DNA from: Nannocystis punicea
Lineage (GTDB): Bacteria; Myxococcota_A; Polyangia; Nannocystales; Nannocystaceae
Direction: 5' to 3'
DNA: 64,000 bases
Assembly: GCF_026965555.1 (NCBI RefSeq)
Contig: NZ_CP114040.1
Location: 1,240,001-1,304,000 of the forward strand
Both the position numbers and the translations under genes were made by a program. Shown one piece after another: positions 8,948-18,008 of this stretch. Within the stretch, counting starts at the first letter, position 1. Each line of letters opens with the position of its first letter. The notes beneath the pieces were generated by a model that saw nothing but the letters and a program-made list of their open reading frames with translations, was not told where the DNA came from and ran no database searches.

Positions 8948-10738
8948 ATGACCAGCAGGACCGCGACCGCGGACGAACACGAGGGGCTCCTCGACGGCGA
9001 GGAGCGCAAGGTCAAGGTCGACCTCACGCGCGACGAGGAGCACGCGGCGAGTTACCCGCCCGGGACCTTCCGCAAGGTCATCGGCGCGATCGTCGGGCTG
9101 GGCCTGGCGATCGGCCTGACCTACGCAGTGCCGGCGCCGCAGGTCTCGACGGCCGCGGAGGAGCCGGAGAAGGGGAGCCTCGCCGCTGCGCTGGTGGCCT
9201 GCTTCGCGGCGCAGCCGGGGCTGGCGGGGTCGAGCTGCCTGCACCTGGCGCGGCCGTGGACGCTCGCGACCGACCCGGACACCGGCGAGTACAAGTACGT
9301 GCCGTTCTGGAACCTGATCGGCCGCGAGCTGCTGGGGATGGGCCAGAAGGCCGAGGTCGCCGACGCGGAGGTCAAGGAGGCGATCGCGGTCGCCCGCGCG
9401 GAGGCGGAGAAGGCGGAGGTCGAGGAGTTCAAGGAGGTCGAGGTCCGGGCGACGCCGGTGCAGGAGGACGAGAAGGTGCCGCCGCTCGCGCCGCACGAAG
9501 ACGACGCGGAGCCGGTCGAGGTGCCGCTCGAGCGGCCCGAGGCGCTCGACCGCTTCTACGCGGCGCTGACCCGCACGCAGCTGGGCCTGCCGGGGGCGAT
9601 CACGCGGGCGATGCACTACGGTGATTCGGCGATCGGCAACGACGGGATCACGGGGGCGATCCGCAGCAAGCTGCAGGCCCGCTTCGGCGACGCCGGCCAC
9701 GGCTTCCACCTGCTCGGCCAGCCCAACGCCAGCTACCGCCACCAGGGCGTGCGCTTCGACGAGCGCAGCCAGTGGCAACATTGCTTCATCATCTTCGACT
9801 GCAAGAAGGACGGCTATTACGGGCTCGGCGGGACGACCTTCGAGTCGGCCGGGGGCGCGGAGATCCGGCTGTCGACGGCCCAGAAGGGCCCGATGGGCCG
9901 CAAGGTGGCCCGCTACGAGGTCTGGTACGCGGGGCTGCCGAAGGGCGGCAAGCTGCGGCTCAAGCTCGACGAGCAGGAGCCGGTCGAGCTCGAGACGGCG
10001 GCGGACCAGCTCGAGGACCGCTGGCACGTGATCGAGACCGACGACGGCGAACACACCCTGTCGGTCCGCGCGGCCGGCGGCGGCAAGGTCCGCGCGTACG
10101 GAGTGGCGATGGAGCGCAGCGTGCCCGGCGTGGTCTACGACGAGATGAGCCAGATCGGCGCGCTCACCCGCCGCCTGCTCAACTTCGACGCGGAGCACCT
10201 GCAGCGCCAGCTCGCCCGCCGCGACCCCGACCTGCTGGTGCTCATGTTCGGCGGCAACGACATGAACACGCAGGGCACGATGGAGAAGTACAGGGCCGAG
10301 TACTCTTCGGTGATCCAGCTGTTCCGCAAGGGCGACCCGCAGCTGCCGTGCCTGGTGATGGCGCCGCTCGACCACGGCGAACGCGACGGCTCGGGCAAGA
10401 TCGTGACGCGGCCGATCGTGACGAAGCTGGTCCAGGCCCAGCGCGAGGTGGCCCAGGCCGAGGGCTGCGCCTTCTTCGACACCTACGAGGCGATGGGCGG
10501 CTCGGGCTCGATGGGCCGGTGGGTCCGCTCGTCTCCCGCCCTCGGCGCCGGCGACCTGTCGCACCTCACCCACCACGGCCACAAGGTGGTCGGCTCCATG
10601 CTGTACCGCTCGCTGATGCAGGGATACGCCGATTATCGCCAGCGCATCGCCGGAACGCCGGTCAAGGCGCTGAGCGAGGCGCCGGCGAGCGGGAGTCAGC
10701 CGGTCAAGGCCGACACGCCGAGCGACGCGGCCCCTTGA
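8948..10738 (+). CDS. Membrane-anchored SGNH hydrolase/acyltransferase
   Basis: 596-residue protein with a short cytoplasmic N-terminus, one transmembrane segment (about residues 41-60), a Glu/Lys-rich spacer (about 130-190) and a periplasmic SGNH domain. The block residues are visible: GDS (Ser about 227), GGND (Asn about 437) and DLSHLTHHGH (Asp about 536 with nearby His). Family knowledge indicates transfer or removal of acyl groups on a cell-wall or extracellular polymer. With the MBOAT protein encoded 13 bp upstream it forms a likely export-and-transfer O-acylation pair, comparable to PatA/PatB. The spacing suggests one transcript. The downstream hairpin at 10752-10769 may end it. Confidence 0.85.
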   Translation: MTSRTATADEHEGLLDGEERKVKVDLTRDEEHAASYPPGTFRKVIGAIVGLGLAIGLTYAVPAPQVSTAAEEPEKGSLAAALVACFAAQPGLAGSSCLHLARPWTLATDPDTGEYKYVPFWNLIGRELLGMGQKAEVADAEVKEAIAVARAEAEKAEVEEFKEVEVRATPVQEDEKVPPLAPHEDDAEPVEVPLERPEALDRFYAALTRTQLGLPGAITRAMHYGDSAIGNDGITGAIRSKLQARFGDAGHGFHLLGQPNASYRHQGVRFDERSQWQHCFIIFDCKKDGYYGLGGTTFESAGGAEIRLSTAQKGPMGRKVARYEVWYAGLPKGGKLRLKLDEQEPVELETAADQLEDRWHVIETDDGEHTLSVRAAGGGKVRAYGVAMERSVPGVVYDEMSQIGALTRRLLNFDAEHLQRQLARRDPDLLVLMFGGNDMNTQGTMEKYRAEYSSVIQLFRKGDPQLPCLVMAPLDHGERDGSGKIVTRPIVTKLVQAQREVAQAEGCAFFDTYEAMGGSGSMGRWVRSSPALGAGDLSHLTHHGHKVVGSMLYRSLMQGYADYRQRIAGTPVKALSEAPASGSQPVKADTPSDAAP

Positions 10739-10751
10739 CAGGGCGAGAGCG

Positions 10752-10769
10752 AGGCGCGATTTCGCGCCT
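10752..10769. terminator. Strong GC hairpin after SGNH gene
   Basis: An 8-bp perfect stem (AGGCGCGA / TCGCGCCT) with a 2-nt loop lies 14 bp after the SGNH stop codon and about 33 bp before the next start. There is no T-run. It may act as a terminator or as a stem in the next gene's leader. Confidence 0.35.
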
Positions 10770-10802
10770 TCGGGCCCGCGCGAAGCTTGATACAGTCGCG
10801 TC

Positions 10803-12131
10803 GTGCGAACGCAGGTGACGTGGGCCCTCGCGCTGGCCGCGGCCGGCTGCGGCGGCAAGGGCAGCATCCTGGACGAGCTGACCGCCACCGCCGGGCAGAC
10901 CTACGATCCGTCGTACGGCCCCTCGGGTGAGCCTGACGACTCAGGCGACGAGCCGACGGGCGGAGCGACGACGGGCGCGACGACGGGCGACGAGCCGACG
11001 TCGGGCGGGCCGCCGGGGACGGGTCCGATCGACGTGCTGTTCGTGATCGACAACACCGGCTCGATGGCGGACGAGCAATCGCTGCTGGCCAAGAACATCG
11101 CCGCGCTGGTGAACACCGAGCGCGACCTGCGGATCGGCATCACCACCACGGACGTCGGCAACCCGCGCTGCCCGCAGGCACAGACGACGCCGGAGCGCGG
11201 GGCGATGGCGACGGGGAGCTGCGTCGAGGCGGCCGCGCTCGGCGACTTCTCGTTCAACATGGAGGACTTCTCGTACGCGTGCACCGATGTCTGCGCCCTC
11301 GCATCGATCGACGTCGTGCCGACGCCGACCACCGAGGAGCCCGAGCCGGAGGTGCGGCCGTGGTTCGAGCGCACCGGCGGGGTCACCAACCTCGCCGAAG
11401 AGGGCCTGAGCCTGGTGCAGGCGCTGCAGTGCGCGCTGCCGCGGGGCGTGGCGGGCTGCGGCTTCGAGTCGCCGCTCGAGAGCATGCGCATGGCGCTGGC
11501 CCGGGCGATGGACGCGAGCTCGCCCGAGTACGGGTTCTTGCGGCGCGAGGCCGACCTGGTGGTGGTGATCCTGACCGACGAGGTCGATTGCAGCTACAAC
11601 CCGGCGTTCGACGACATCTTCGAGACCAACATGATCTTCTGGGAGGACCCGGATTGGCCGGCCCCGACCAGCGCGGTGTGCTTCAACGCGGGGGTCCAGT
11701 GCGAGGGCGCGGGGCCGGCGTATGAGGCCTGCCCCGCGACCAACTACAACATCGAGGGCGAGCCCGGCGTCGCCGACGACGAGGCGGTGCTGTGGCCGGT
11801 GTCGCGCTACACCGATCTGCTGGCCGACATTCAGGCGAGCAAGACCGGCGGGGCGCGGGTGCGGCTGCTGGCGATCGCCGGGGTGCCGCGCGGCTTCGAG
11901 ACCGGCGACGCGGCCCTGGTGTTCGCGGACGACCCCGATCCGGAAGATAACGATCTGTTCGGCATCGGCCCCGGCTGCGTGCTGGCGAATCCCGACGACC
12001 CGGACTATTCGCAGACCGCCAGGCCGCCGGTGCGCATGCTCGAGGTCGGCGCCAGCCTCGGGCCGCTCGAGTTCCATTCGATCTGCCAAAACGACTACTC
12101 CGTGCCGCTCGCGAAGATCGCCCAGCCCTGA
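10803..12131 (+). CDS. VWA-domain lipoprotein
   Basis: 442-residue predicted lipoprotein starting at GTG 10803. A short hydrophobic leader ends in AAAGC (Cys 16), followed by a Gly/Thr/Pro linker (about residues 30-78). A von Willebrand factor A domain follows: the MIDAS motif appears as DNTGSM (about residue 83), a DxTxS version of DxSxS, and VVVILTDEVDCS marks a later strand of the domain. Paired cysteines suggest an oxidising, extracellular site. VWA proteins usually bind ligands through a divalent metal. The next gene starts 9 bp downstream, so the two are probably co-transcribed. The leader is short and its lipobox weak, so lipidation is less certain than export. Confidence 0.8.
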   Translation: MRTQVTWALALAAAGCGGKGSILDELTATAGQTYDPSYGPSGEPDDSGDEPTGGATTGATTGDEPTSGGPPGTGPIDVLFVIDNTGSMADEQSLLAKNIAALVNTERDLRIGITTTDVGNPRCPQAQTTPERGAMATGSCVEAAALGDFSFNMEDFSYACTDVCALASIDVVPTPTTEEPEPEVRPWFERTGGVTNLAEEGLSLVQALQCALPRGVAGCGFESPLESMRMALARAMDASSPEYGFLRREADLVVVILTDEVDCSYNPAFDDIFETNMIFWEDPDWPAPTSAVCFNAGVQCEGAGPAYEACPATNYNIEGEPGVADDEAVLWPVSRYTDLLADIQASKTGGARVRLLAIAGVPRGFETGDAALVFADDPDPEDNDLFGIGPGCVLANPDDPDYSQTARPPVRMLEVGASLGPLEFHSICQNDYSVPLAKIAQP

Positions 12132-12140
12132 GAGCCCCCC

Positions 12141-13331
12141 ATGTCCGCACGCCAGCACCACTTCTCGTTCGCCAAGAAAGTCATCCCCGCCGAGACGTTC
12201 CGCGCGCCCGACCGCATGTTCGCGGAATTGACGGGTCCGCAGCGCGAGGCCTTCCTGTTCTTCCTGTGGACGGAGTCGGGCAAGGGGCTGGCCGAGGCGC
12301 TGCCGCACGTGGGGCTGGCCCCCGGCGGGCTCGAGATGGCGAAGCTCGACGTCGTCGGTCACGTGACGGCGGGCGACACCGAGGTCGTGGTGATCTCGAT
12401 GCCGCCGGCGCTCAACGCCAACGAGGCGATGTTCCTGGCGCTGGTGCGGCGGGCAGGCGCGCCGAGCGTGTTCTTCTACGAGCGCTGCGCCGATCTCAGC
12501 ACCGGGACGGTGCACCCGAAGGAGGCGGTGCTGGCGGAGACGCGGCCCGACGGCAGCCGCAGCAACTACGGGTTCCACGAGGGCCTCGACCTGCAGTCGT
12601 TCAAGGCCCAGCTCGAGAAGATCCTCGGCGTCTCGCTGGCGGGCCTCGAGAGCAGCCTCGAGCCGGTGACCGCGGCGGCGTTCGTGGCGGCCGGGGCGGC
12701 GCGCACGAGCGGGGGGCGCTCGACGATCCGGCGCGTGGCCGAGCCGGCGAGGCCGAAGCCCGGCTCGGTGCTCGAGGTGCTGCTCCTGCTGCGCTTCAGC
12801 CTGCCGCTGGTGATGTACGCGGTGTGGAAGACGGTGCCGTCGCTGGGCTATCAGCTGGCGCCGGCGATCGGGCCGCTGTACACGCTGTTGTCTATTGGGA
12901 TCGGGATCTCGCTGGTGGTGTTTTTGTACAAGGTGTACGACGCGCGCCGCGGACAGACGCCGTTCGGGCCGGGGATGGCGGTGGCGGGCTGGATGATCCC
13001 GGTGGCCCAAATGGTGATGCCGCCGCTCATCGTCGGCGGGGCCTATCGGGCGGTGGTCCGCTCGAGCGCCGGCCTGATGGTGACCGTGTGGTGGCTGGCG
13101 TGGCTGGTGCAGATGGTGAACGAGGTGATGCGCGGGCTGAGGGCGCAGCTCAGCCGCGTCGACGGCGGCGACTGGTACGCGGCGTTCGAGGCGGGCGGCG
13201 GGTTCCACCTGCCCGAGCCGGTGGCCGACCTCTACATCATGATGAGCTCGGGCATCGGCTCGCTGCTGACGACGCTCGCGGCCTACGGGATCTTGTGGCA
13301 CATCGTGAGATCGATCCGCGCCAAGCTGTGA
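12141..13331 (+). CDS. DUF4328-like membrane protein
   Basis: 396-residue protein with a soluble N-terminal half (about residues 1-185) of unknown fold and a C-terminal membrane half with about four hydrophobic segments from residue 210. The segment VVFLYKVYDARR followed by GPGMAVAGWMIPVAQMVMPP resembles the DUF4328 pattern of an amphipathic helix, a Trp-Pro-rich turn and a membrane helix. It follows the VWA lipoprotein gene by 9 bp, so the two products may work together at the envelope. The role is unknown. The N-terminal half has no recognised domain. Confidence 0.7.
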   Translation: MSARQHHFSFAKKVIPAETFRAPDRMFAELTGPQREAFLFFLWTESGKGLAEALPHVGLAPGGLEMAKLDVVGHVTAGDTEVVVISMPPALNANEAMFLALVRRAGAPSVFFYERCADLSTGTVHPKEAVLAETRPDGSRSNYGFHEGLDLQSFKAQLEKILGVSLAGLESSLEPVTAAAFVAAGAARTSGGRSTIRRVAEPARPKPGSVLEVLLLLRFSLPLVMYAVWKTVPSLGYQLAPAIGPLYTLLSIGIGISLVVFLYKVYDARRGQTPFGPGMAVAGWMIPVAQMVMPPLIVGGAYRAVVRSSAGLMVTVWWLAWLVQMVNEVMRGLRAQLSRVDGGDWYAAFEAGGGFHLPEPVADLYIMMSSGIGSLLTTLAAYGILWHIVRSIRAKL

Positions 13332-13352
13332 CCCGCGCGACGATCGCCGAGG

Positions 13353-14450
13353 TCACGGGCCTGCGAGCTCGATGTCGACGGTGAGCGCCGGGTCCACCGG
13401 CCCGCCGACGCGGGACGTGAATTGCCAGGCGCCCGCGGTGAGCTGCATGGTATGAGCGCCGCGGCTCAGGGTGCCGTTGAACCCGGGCTGCGGCTCCAGC
13501 GGGTCCTGGGTGCAAGCGGTCAGACGTACCTCGTCGCTGAGCGTGAGGTCGTAGTTCGCAGTCTCGGGGACGTCGAAGCGGGCGCCGATGATGTACGCGG
13601 TCCCGCCGGCGTCGGTGAAGATCGGGCCCACCGTCCACGGCTCGTCGCAGGCGCCGGTCGCCTCGAAGTGGAGCGCGGGGGCCGGACCGGAGCTCCACGC
13701 GATCGGCGAATAGGCGCACGCGAAATTCGGGTGACGCTCGAAGGTCGGCCGCGCCGCGGCATAGTCCGCCTCGAGCGTCTCGACGTCGACGCCCAGGTGT
13801 TCGGCGACCACGCTCGCCCGCCGCCCGGCGGCCCAGGGATCCTCGCCTCCCTCGTTGCTGGCCGCGTAGAGCTCGAGGAATCCCGCGAGTCCGAGCTTCT
13901 GGGCGATGTAGCGAGTGAAGCGCGCGGCGTCGGCGTAGAAGACGTCGTCGCTCGTGGCGGCGCTGAAGAGCACGTCGGGCGCCCCTGGGTCCTCGGTCCC
14001 CTTGGGAGGGATGTAGTAGGGCTCGCCGTCCTCCAGCATCGTCGCCGTGCCCTCGATGAGCCACGGCGCGGGGGTGCCGAGCCGGGCGAGCAGGGCGTGC
14101 GCCATCTCGTGGCTGGCGGCCTGCAAATCGCTGTAGATGGCGATGCCGTCGTCGCTGCGGGTCGTGCAATCGTCTCTGCCGAACGGGCACCCCGGATAGC
14201 CGTCGCGCGCCCAGTACATTTTGAAGGGATCGTCGCGTCCGACGATCGCGACGATGCGGTCGCGCTGGGCCTGCAGGTACGGCAAGGTGCCGGCGCAGAC
14301 CGCCTCGTCGAAGTCGGTGTAGAGGTGGAAGCCGTCGAGCTCGAAGCTCTGGGCGGCGGGGAAGTCCTCCTCCGCGCGGCAGGCGAGGCCGGGCGCGAGG
14401 AGGAGGGCGAGGAGCCAACGCGGCGAGGTCGATCGCAATCGCGGACGCAC
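13353..14450 (-). CDS. Secreted HExxH metallopeptidase-like protein
   Basis: About 365 residues from GTG 14450; an ATG at 14522 adds 24 Arg-rich residues that would bury the signal peptide. The leader RWLLALLLAPGLAC suggests export. The catalytic signature HEMAHALL is followed about 12 residues later by WLIEGTATMLED, giving the HExxH plus downstream Glu arrangement of gluzincin-type zinc peptidases. The C-terminal third looks like a beta-rich domain of the kind that follows many secreted peptidases. Substrate unknown. Its stop converges on the DUF4328-like gene with a 21-bp gap. Confidence 0.72.
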   Translation of the reverse strand: MRPRLRSTSPRWLLALLLAPGLACRAEEDFPAAQSFELDGFHLYTDFDEAVCAGTLPYLQAQRDRIVAIVGRDDPFKMYWARDGYPGCPFGRDDCTTRSDDGIAIYSDLQAASHEMAHALLARLGTPAPWLIEGTATMLEDGEPYYIPPKGTEDPGAPDVLFSAATSDDVFYADAARFTRYIAQKLGLAGFLELYAASNEGGEDPWAAGRRASVVAEHLGVDVETLEADYAAARPTFERHPNFACAYSPIAWSSGPAPALHFEATGACDEPWTVGPIFTDAGGTAYIIGARFDVPETANYDLTLSDEVRLTACTQDPLEPQPGFNGTLSRGAHTMQLTAGAWQFTSRVGGPVDPALTVDIELAGP

Positions 14451-14544
14451 GCCTCGAGGGTCGCATGGTTCGCGACCCAGGACATCGGACTCCGCTCGAC
14501 GGGGCCACGGAGCGCCGTGCAAGAACGAGCGGGACGGTGCGGCC

Positions 14545-14973
14545 CTAGTCGCGGCTGAAGCGGCGCCACAGGCCGAAGCCGACGCCGAGGCCGAGCAGGA
14601 TCAGGATGCCCAGCGGGATGCGGTAGAGCAGCGGCTTGCCGAGGTCGTCGACCTTCACGCCGAGCAGGCCGGCGGCGTCCTCCGGGGTCAGCTCCCACAC
14701 GTTGTCGCCGTGGTAAAGGCAATACTTGCCGTCCCAGGTCCACAGGTCGAGCCAGAACACGCCGAACTGACTGTAGAGATAGCCGACCTTCACGTCGTGG
14801 CCGGTGGTGTCGTCGGCGAACTGCTTGGCCTCGCCGGCCAAATCGTCATAATGCAGGATGCTCTCGCCGTGGGTGATTAACAGGATACCCTTGCCGGCGT
14901 GGGCCTCGGTCGAGGCGAGAGCGACGCCCGCGAGCGCGAGCGCGGGGATGGAAAGAGACAGCAGTGGGCGCAT
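14545..14973 (-). CDS. Small exported protein with C-terminal membrane helix
   Basis: 142-residue protein. The ATG at 14973 gives a clear signal peptide (MRPLLSL... ending AHA-G about residue 27). The mature part contains THGESILH, several aromatic residues (VFWLDLWTWDGKYC) and a C-terminal hydrophobic segment (about residues 115-135) followed by RRFSRD, which fits a single-pass anchor with a short cytoplasmic tail. No family recognised. It lies upstream of the peptidase-like gene on the same strand with a gap of about 95 bp. Confidence 0.65.
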   Translation of the reverse strand: MRPLLSLSIPALALAGVALASTEAHAGKGILLITHGESILHYDDLAGEAKQFADDTTGHDVKVGYLYSQFGVFWLDLWTWDGKYCLYHGDNVWELTPEDAAGLLGVKVDDLGKPLLYRIPLGILILLGLGVGFGLWRRFSRD

Positions 14974-15157
14974 TCGTACCTCCGCGGCGATGCTCCCAGC
15001 GGGCCCGGGCGCTGTCAAACGGCGCCCGGAGGGGTGAGGCGGTCGACATTGTCGAGGGCGGGGAGAGAACAGGGTTTGTCGGCGAGGTCGTCGTCGTCGG
15101 CGAGAAACTCGGGCGCTGCGGCGGGAGATCGGGCCGCTCGAACGCCTGGGGCAAAGA

Positions 15158-16156
15158 TCAGAGGGCCGCGGCGTAGGGGATGTCGAGCGGGGCGGCGTCC
15201 GGGTCGCGGAAGGTGAAGTGCCACCATTCCTTGTCGTACGGGGTGAAGCCTTGGGCCTGCAAGGTGCGGCGCAGGAGCCGGCGGTTGGCGAGCGCGGGGC
15301 CGGCGGCGCGGGCGTAGTTGCTCTCGGGCCCGAGGTGGTCCCACGCGGTGCCCATGTCGAGCGGCTCGCAGGTGCCGGCGCGCGCGAGGGTGAGGTCGAT
15401 GGTGTCGCCGCGGTTGTGACCGGAGCGCCGGGCGATGTAGCCGTCGTCGACGAGCCGCCGCCGACCGCTGCGCTCGGCCCACTCGACCATGGCGAGGCTG
15501 GCTCGCACCGGGCGATAGGCGTCGTACACGAGGAGCGTCAGGCCCTGCGAGCCGAGGGCGGCCTGCGCCCGCGCGAGCGCCTCGGCCGGGCGCGCCCGCA
15601 GCCACGAGCCGGGCGCCTCGTAGCCGGGCAAGACCGCCCCGGTGAAGTTGTCGGCGGTGGCGTAGCGGACGTCGAAGCAGGCGCCGGGCAGGGCAGCGCG
15701 CAGGTCGACCAGGCCGGGCGGGGGACGAGTGGAGATGTTCTTTTGGACAGGTGATGTGTCCGGGCGACCAGGTCCGGAGCTCGCGGCGAGAGAGGTGTCC
15801 GCCGGGACATGTGCGGTGGGCGGAGTGAATCGATAGATGTCCCCGGGGACATGTGATGTGTCCCCGGAGACAGGGACGGCGATCGGAGCATTGCCGGCGC
15901 CAGCGGTGCCCGGGGCGAGTTGTGAAATGTCTCCGGGGACAGGTGATGTGTCCCCGGAGACAGGGGCTTCTGTCGGGGTACCGCCGGCGTCCGCGGTGCC
16001 CGGGGCGCCTTGTAAAATGTCTCCGGGGACAGGTGGTGAGCCCCCGGAGACAGCGGCGGCGGTCGAGGCGTCGCCGGCGTCGCACGCGGCGAGGAGGACG
16101 AGGAGCAGGCGCCGCGGCCCGGGCGGTGCGTGGTCTGGAGCGAGTGCGCGGGGCAT
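15158..16156 (-). CDS. VanX/DdpX-type D-Ala-D-Ala dipeptidase with repeat linker
   Basis: 332-residue predicted lipoprotein (leader ending LLAAC) with a VanX-type C-terminal domain. The family hydrolyses D-Ala-D-Ala. Visible catalytic features are YDAYRP (the conserved Arg), SGHNRGDTIDLTL (zinc-ligand His and Asp) and EWWHFTF (general-base Glu and zinc-ligand His). Residues about 35-145 form a Pro/Ser/Thr linker of three roughly 30-residue repeats, each containing VSGDTSPVPGDI or a variant. At DNA level these are about 90-bp tandem units carrying the dispersed palindrome. The catalytic domain starts near residue 148. Export argues for a periplasmic cell-wall or dipeptide-scavenging role, not vancomycin resistance, as no vanHA/RS genes are nearby. 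Confidence 0.85.
   Translation of the reverse strand: MPRALAPDHAPPGPRRLLLVLLAACDAGDASTAAAVSGGSPPVPGDILQGAPGTADAGGTPTEAPVSGDTSPVPGDISQLAPGTAGAGNAPIAVPVSGDTSHVPGDIYRFTPPTAHVPADTSLAASSGPGRPDTSPVQKNISTRPPPGLVDLRAALPGACFDVRYATADNFTGAVLPGYEAPGSWLRARPAEALARAQAALGSQGLTLLVYDAYRPVRASLAMVEWAERSGRRRLVDDGYIARRSGHNRGDTIDLTLARAGTCEPLDMGTAWDHLGPESNYARAAGPALANRRLLRRTLQAQGFTPYDKEWWHFTFRDPDAAPLDIPYAAAL
15733..16054. repeat. Tandem palindromic repeats inside dipeptidase gene
   Basis: At least five palindromic units related to ATGTCTCCGGGGACAGGTG / GTGTCCCCGGAGACAGG. The three most alike (from about 15835, 15924 and 16015) are spaced 89 and 91 bp and embedded in a longer repeated unit that includes GGTGCCCGGGGCG. 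They are read in frame as the linker of the VanX-type protein. Degenerate copies lie at 15733-15772 and 15793-15812. Confidence 0.85.
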
Positions 16157-16161
16157 GAGGG

Positions 16162-17772
16162 TCAGAGGCTGCGGAGGAGGCGGGCGGCGCCGACCGGGTC
16201 GACGGCCGCGGCGGCGAGGGCTCCGCCCATCATGGCGCCGATGACCCCGACGGTGGCGACCTCGCTGCCGGCGAAGAAGAGCCCGGCGATCTTGCTGCGC
16301 GGGCGCAGGTAGGGGTTGGCGAACCGCTCGGGGGTCGGGAGGATGCCGTAGATCGAGCCCTGCGTCGGCCGCACGAAGGTGTCGGTCGACAGCGGGGTCG
16401 ACAGCTCGACGTGGTCGACGAGCGGCCGCAGCCCTGGAAGCTTTTTAAAAAATTGCTCGAGCAGGCTGTCCTGCAGGCTTTGTTTAAATTGATCGTAGTC
16501 GTCGCCGCGGCGCTTCCAGCGGGTGCCGAGCCAGCCGGAGAACCGGTCCCACGGGACGAACGTGACGACCTCGCCGGTGTGGCGCTGCTCGGGGCCGGGG
16601 TCGTAGGCCGGGTCCTTCAGCGAGGGGAAGCTGCAATACAGGACGGGGGCCTCGGCGAGCCGCGCGGGGTCCGAGATGTCCCAGGCGTCGATCTCGGTGT
16701 CCCACGTATTATAATACCATTGATTGTAGGCACCGGCGCCGGCCGAGCGGATGTCGCCCTTGAAGCCGAGGTAGAGGCAGACGTGGGCCGGCGCGGGCGG
16801 GAGGGCGCGGACGCTGGCGGCCCAGCGGGTGTCGGCGACCTCGCGCGGCAACAGCCGCTGCACCGTCGACGACACCCCCGCGGCGCTGATCACCCGGCGA
16901 GCGCGGAGCTCCTCGCCGTCGCGCATGCGCACCCCGACCGCGGTCCCCTTCTCGAGCAAGATCTGGGCGACGTCGGCCGAGATCCGCGTGTAGCCGCCGG
17001 CGTCGGCGACTGTCTGCAGCAGCTCGCGGGCGATCGCCGAGGAGCCGCCGACCGGGTAATACCCGCCCCACTGGAAGTGCTTGGTGACGAGCGCCTGGAT
17101 CGCCAGGGAGGCGCGGCTCGGGGTGGCGCCGTGGTAGGCCCACTGGGCGGCCAGGACGGTCTTGAGCCGGTGGTCGCCGCTGAGCCGGTCGAGCGCGTGC
17201 TGGGCGGTCTCGCCGAAGGCGCGACGGGCTGTCCTCGTGAACATGTCCGTGAGTACATGTGCGGAAGGTGGGGCGAGCCGGGCCAGGTAGTACGACCGCA
17301 TCGCCGCCGAGACCTCGCGGACGCGCGCGAAGTAGGCGTCGACGGCCTGCCGACCCTCAGGAAAAGTGTCGTGCAGGAGGGCGCGGAAGGCCTGCGGGTT
17401 GTCGGGGAAGCCGAGCTGCAGGCCGTCCGGGAAGGCGAAGGCGTCGTAGACCGGGCCCAGCGAGGCCCACTGCAGGCGACGCCCGGTGAGGCCGGCGAGC
17501 AGCCGCCCGGGCATGCTGCGCTCGGTGACCTCGCCGACGGCGTGGACGCCGACGTCCCAGTGGTACTTGCCGCGCTTGAAGCTGTGGGTGAAGCCGCCCG
17601 GGACGTAGTGCTGCTCGAGCACGAGGACCCGCTGGCCGAGCGCGGCGAGCAGCGCGGCGCAGGTCATGCCGCCCATGCCGGAGCCGATGACGATGCTGTC
17701 CCAGAGGACAGGCGCGGCGAAGCCGGACGGGAGGTTCTTCGACCAGGGGTGACGCACAGGGCGGTCGGACAT
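16162..17772 (-). CDS. FAD oxidoreductase, retinol saturase/CrtISO type
   Basis: 536-residue flavoprotein related to carotenoid isomerase, phytoene desaturase and retinol saturase. The dinucleotide-binding motif is IGSGMGGMTCAALLA near the N-terminus; VLEQHYVPGGFTHSF is typical of the CrtISO/RetSat branch. The C-terminus has the second FAD-contact motif (LFFAGSEVATVGVIGAMMGG). The ATG at 17772 places the Rossmann motif about 30 residues in, so longer upstream frames were not used. It probably acts on a polyene such as a carotenoid or retinoid double bond, but it is 6 kb from the crt genes and the substrate is not shown. An unusual AAA/TTT codon cluster (about 16437-16495) stands out from the GC-rich background. 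Confidence 0.85.
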   Translation of the reverse strand: MSDRPVRHPWSKNLPSGFAAPVLWDSIVIGSGMGGMTCAALLAALGQRVLVLEQHYVPGGFTHSFKRGKYHWDVGVHAVGEVTERSMPGRLLAGLTGRRLQWASLGPVYDAFAFPDGLQLGFPDNPQAFRALLHDTFPEGRQAVDAYFARVREVSAAMRSYYLARLAPPSAHVLTDMFTRTARRAFGETAQHALDRLSGDHRLKTVLAAQWAYHGATPSRASLAIQALVTKHFQWGGYYPVGGSSAIARELLQTVADAGGYTRISADVAQILLEKGTAVGVRMRDGEELRARRVISAAGVSSTVQRLLPREVADTRWAASVRALPPAPAHVCLYLGFKGDIRSAGAGAYNQWYYNTWDTEIDAWDISDPARLAEAPVLYCSFPSLKDPAYDPGPEQRHTGEVVTFVPWDRFSGWLGTRWKRRGDDYDQFKQSLQDSLLEQFFKKLPGLRPLVDHVELSTPLSTDTFVRPTQGSIYGILPTPERFANPYLRPRSKIAGLFFAGSEVATVGVIGAMMGGALAAAAVDPVGAARLLRSL

Positions 17773-18008
17773 GCGTGCCCAGCATACAGCGCGCGGCGGC
17801 CGCGGAGCGGTGGCGGTGCAAAACAGCGGTCGAGGCCGCCGCGGCCGCAGATCGACCGAGGCGCGGAGCGGGACGCCGGCGCCCGTGGCGACGCCGGCGA
17901 GCACGACGGTACGAGGCCGCGAAGGGGGGCCTGTGTGGGCGATCGCGCGATCACGAGGGCGCGGCGGAGCTTTCGGTCCCACGCTCGAGGCGAAGGAGGC
18001 TACACACG

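Noticed and set aside
6817..9027. Long minus-strand open frame across the MBOAT gene
   Set aside because: Gln/His/Arg-rich shadow of the MBOAT gene. The plus strand has the characteristic membrane acyltransferase motifs.
16437..16495. Possible slippery run T6A5 in the FAD oxidoreductase gene
   Set aside because: The frame does not fit a standard X-XXY-YYZ heptamer and the protein continues normally to its FAD-contact motif, so no frameshift is needed.
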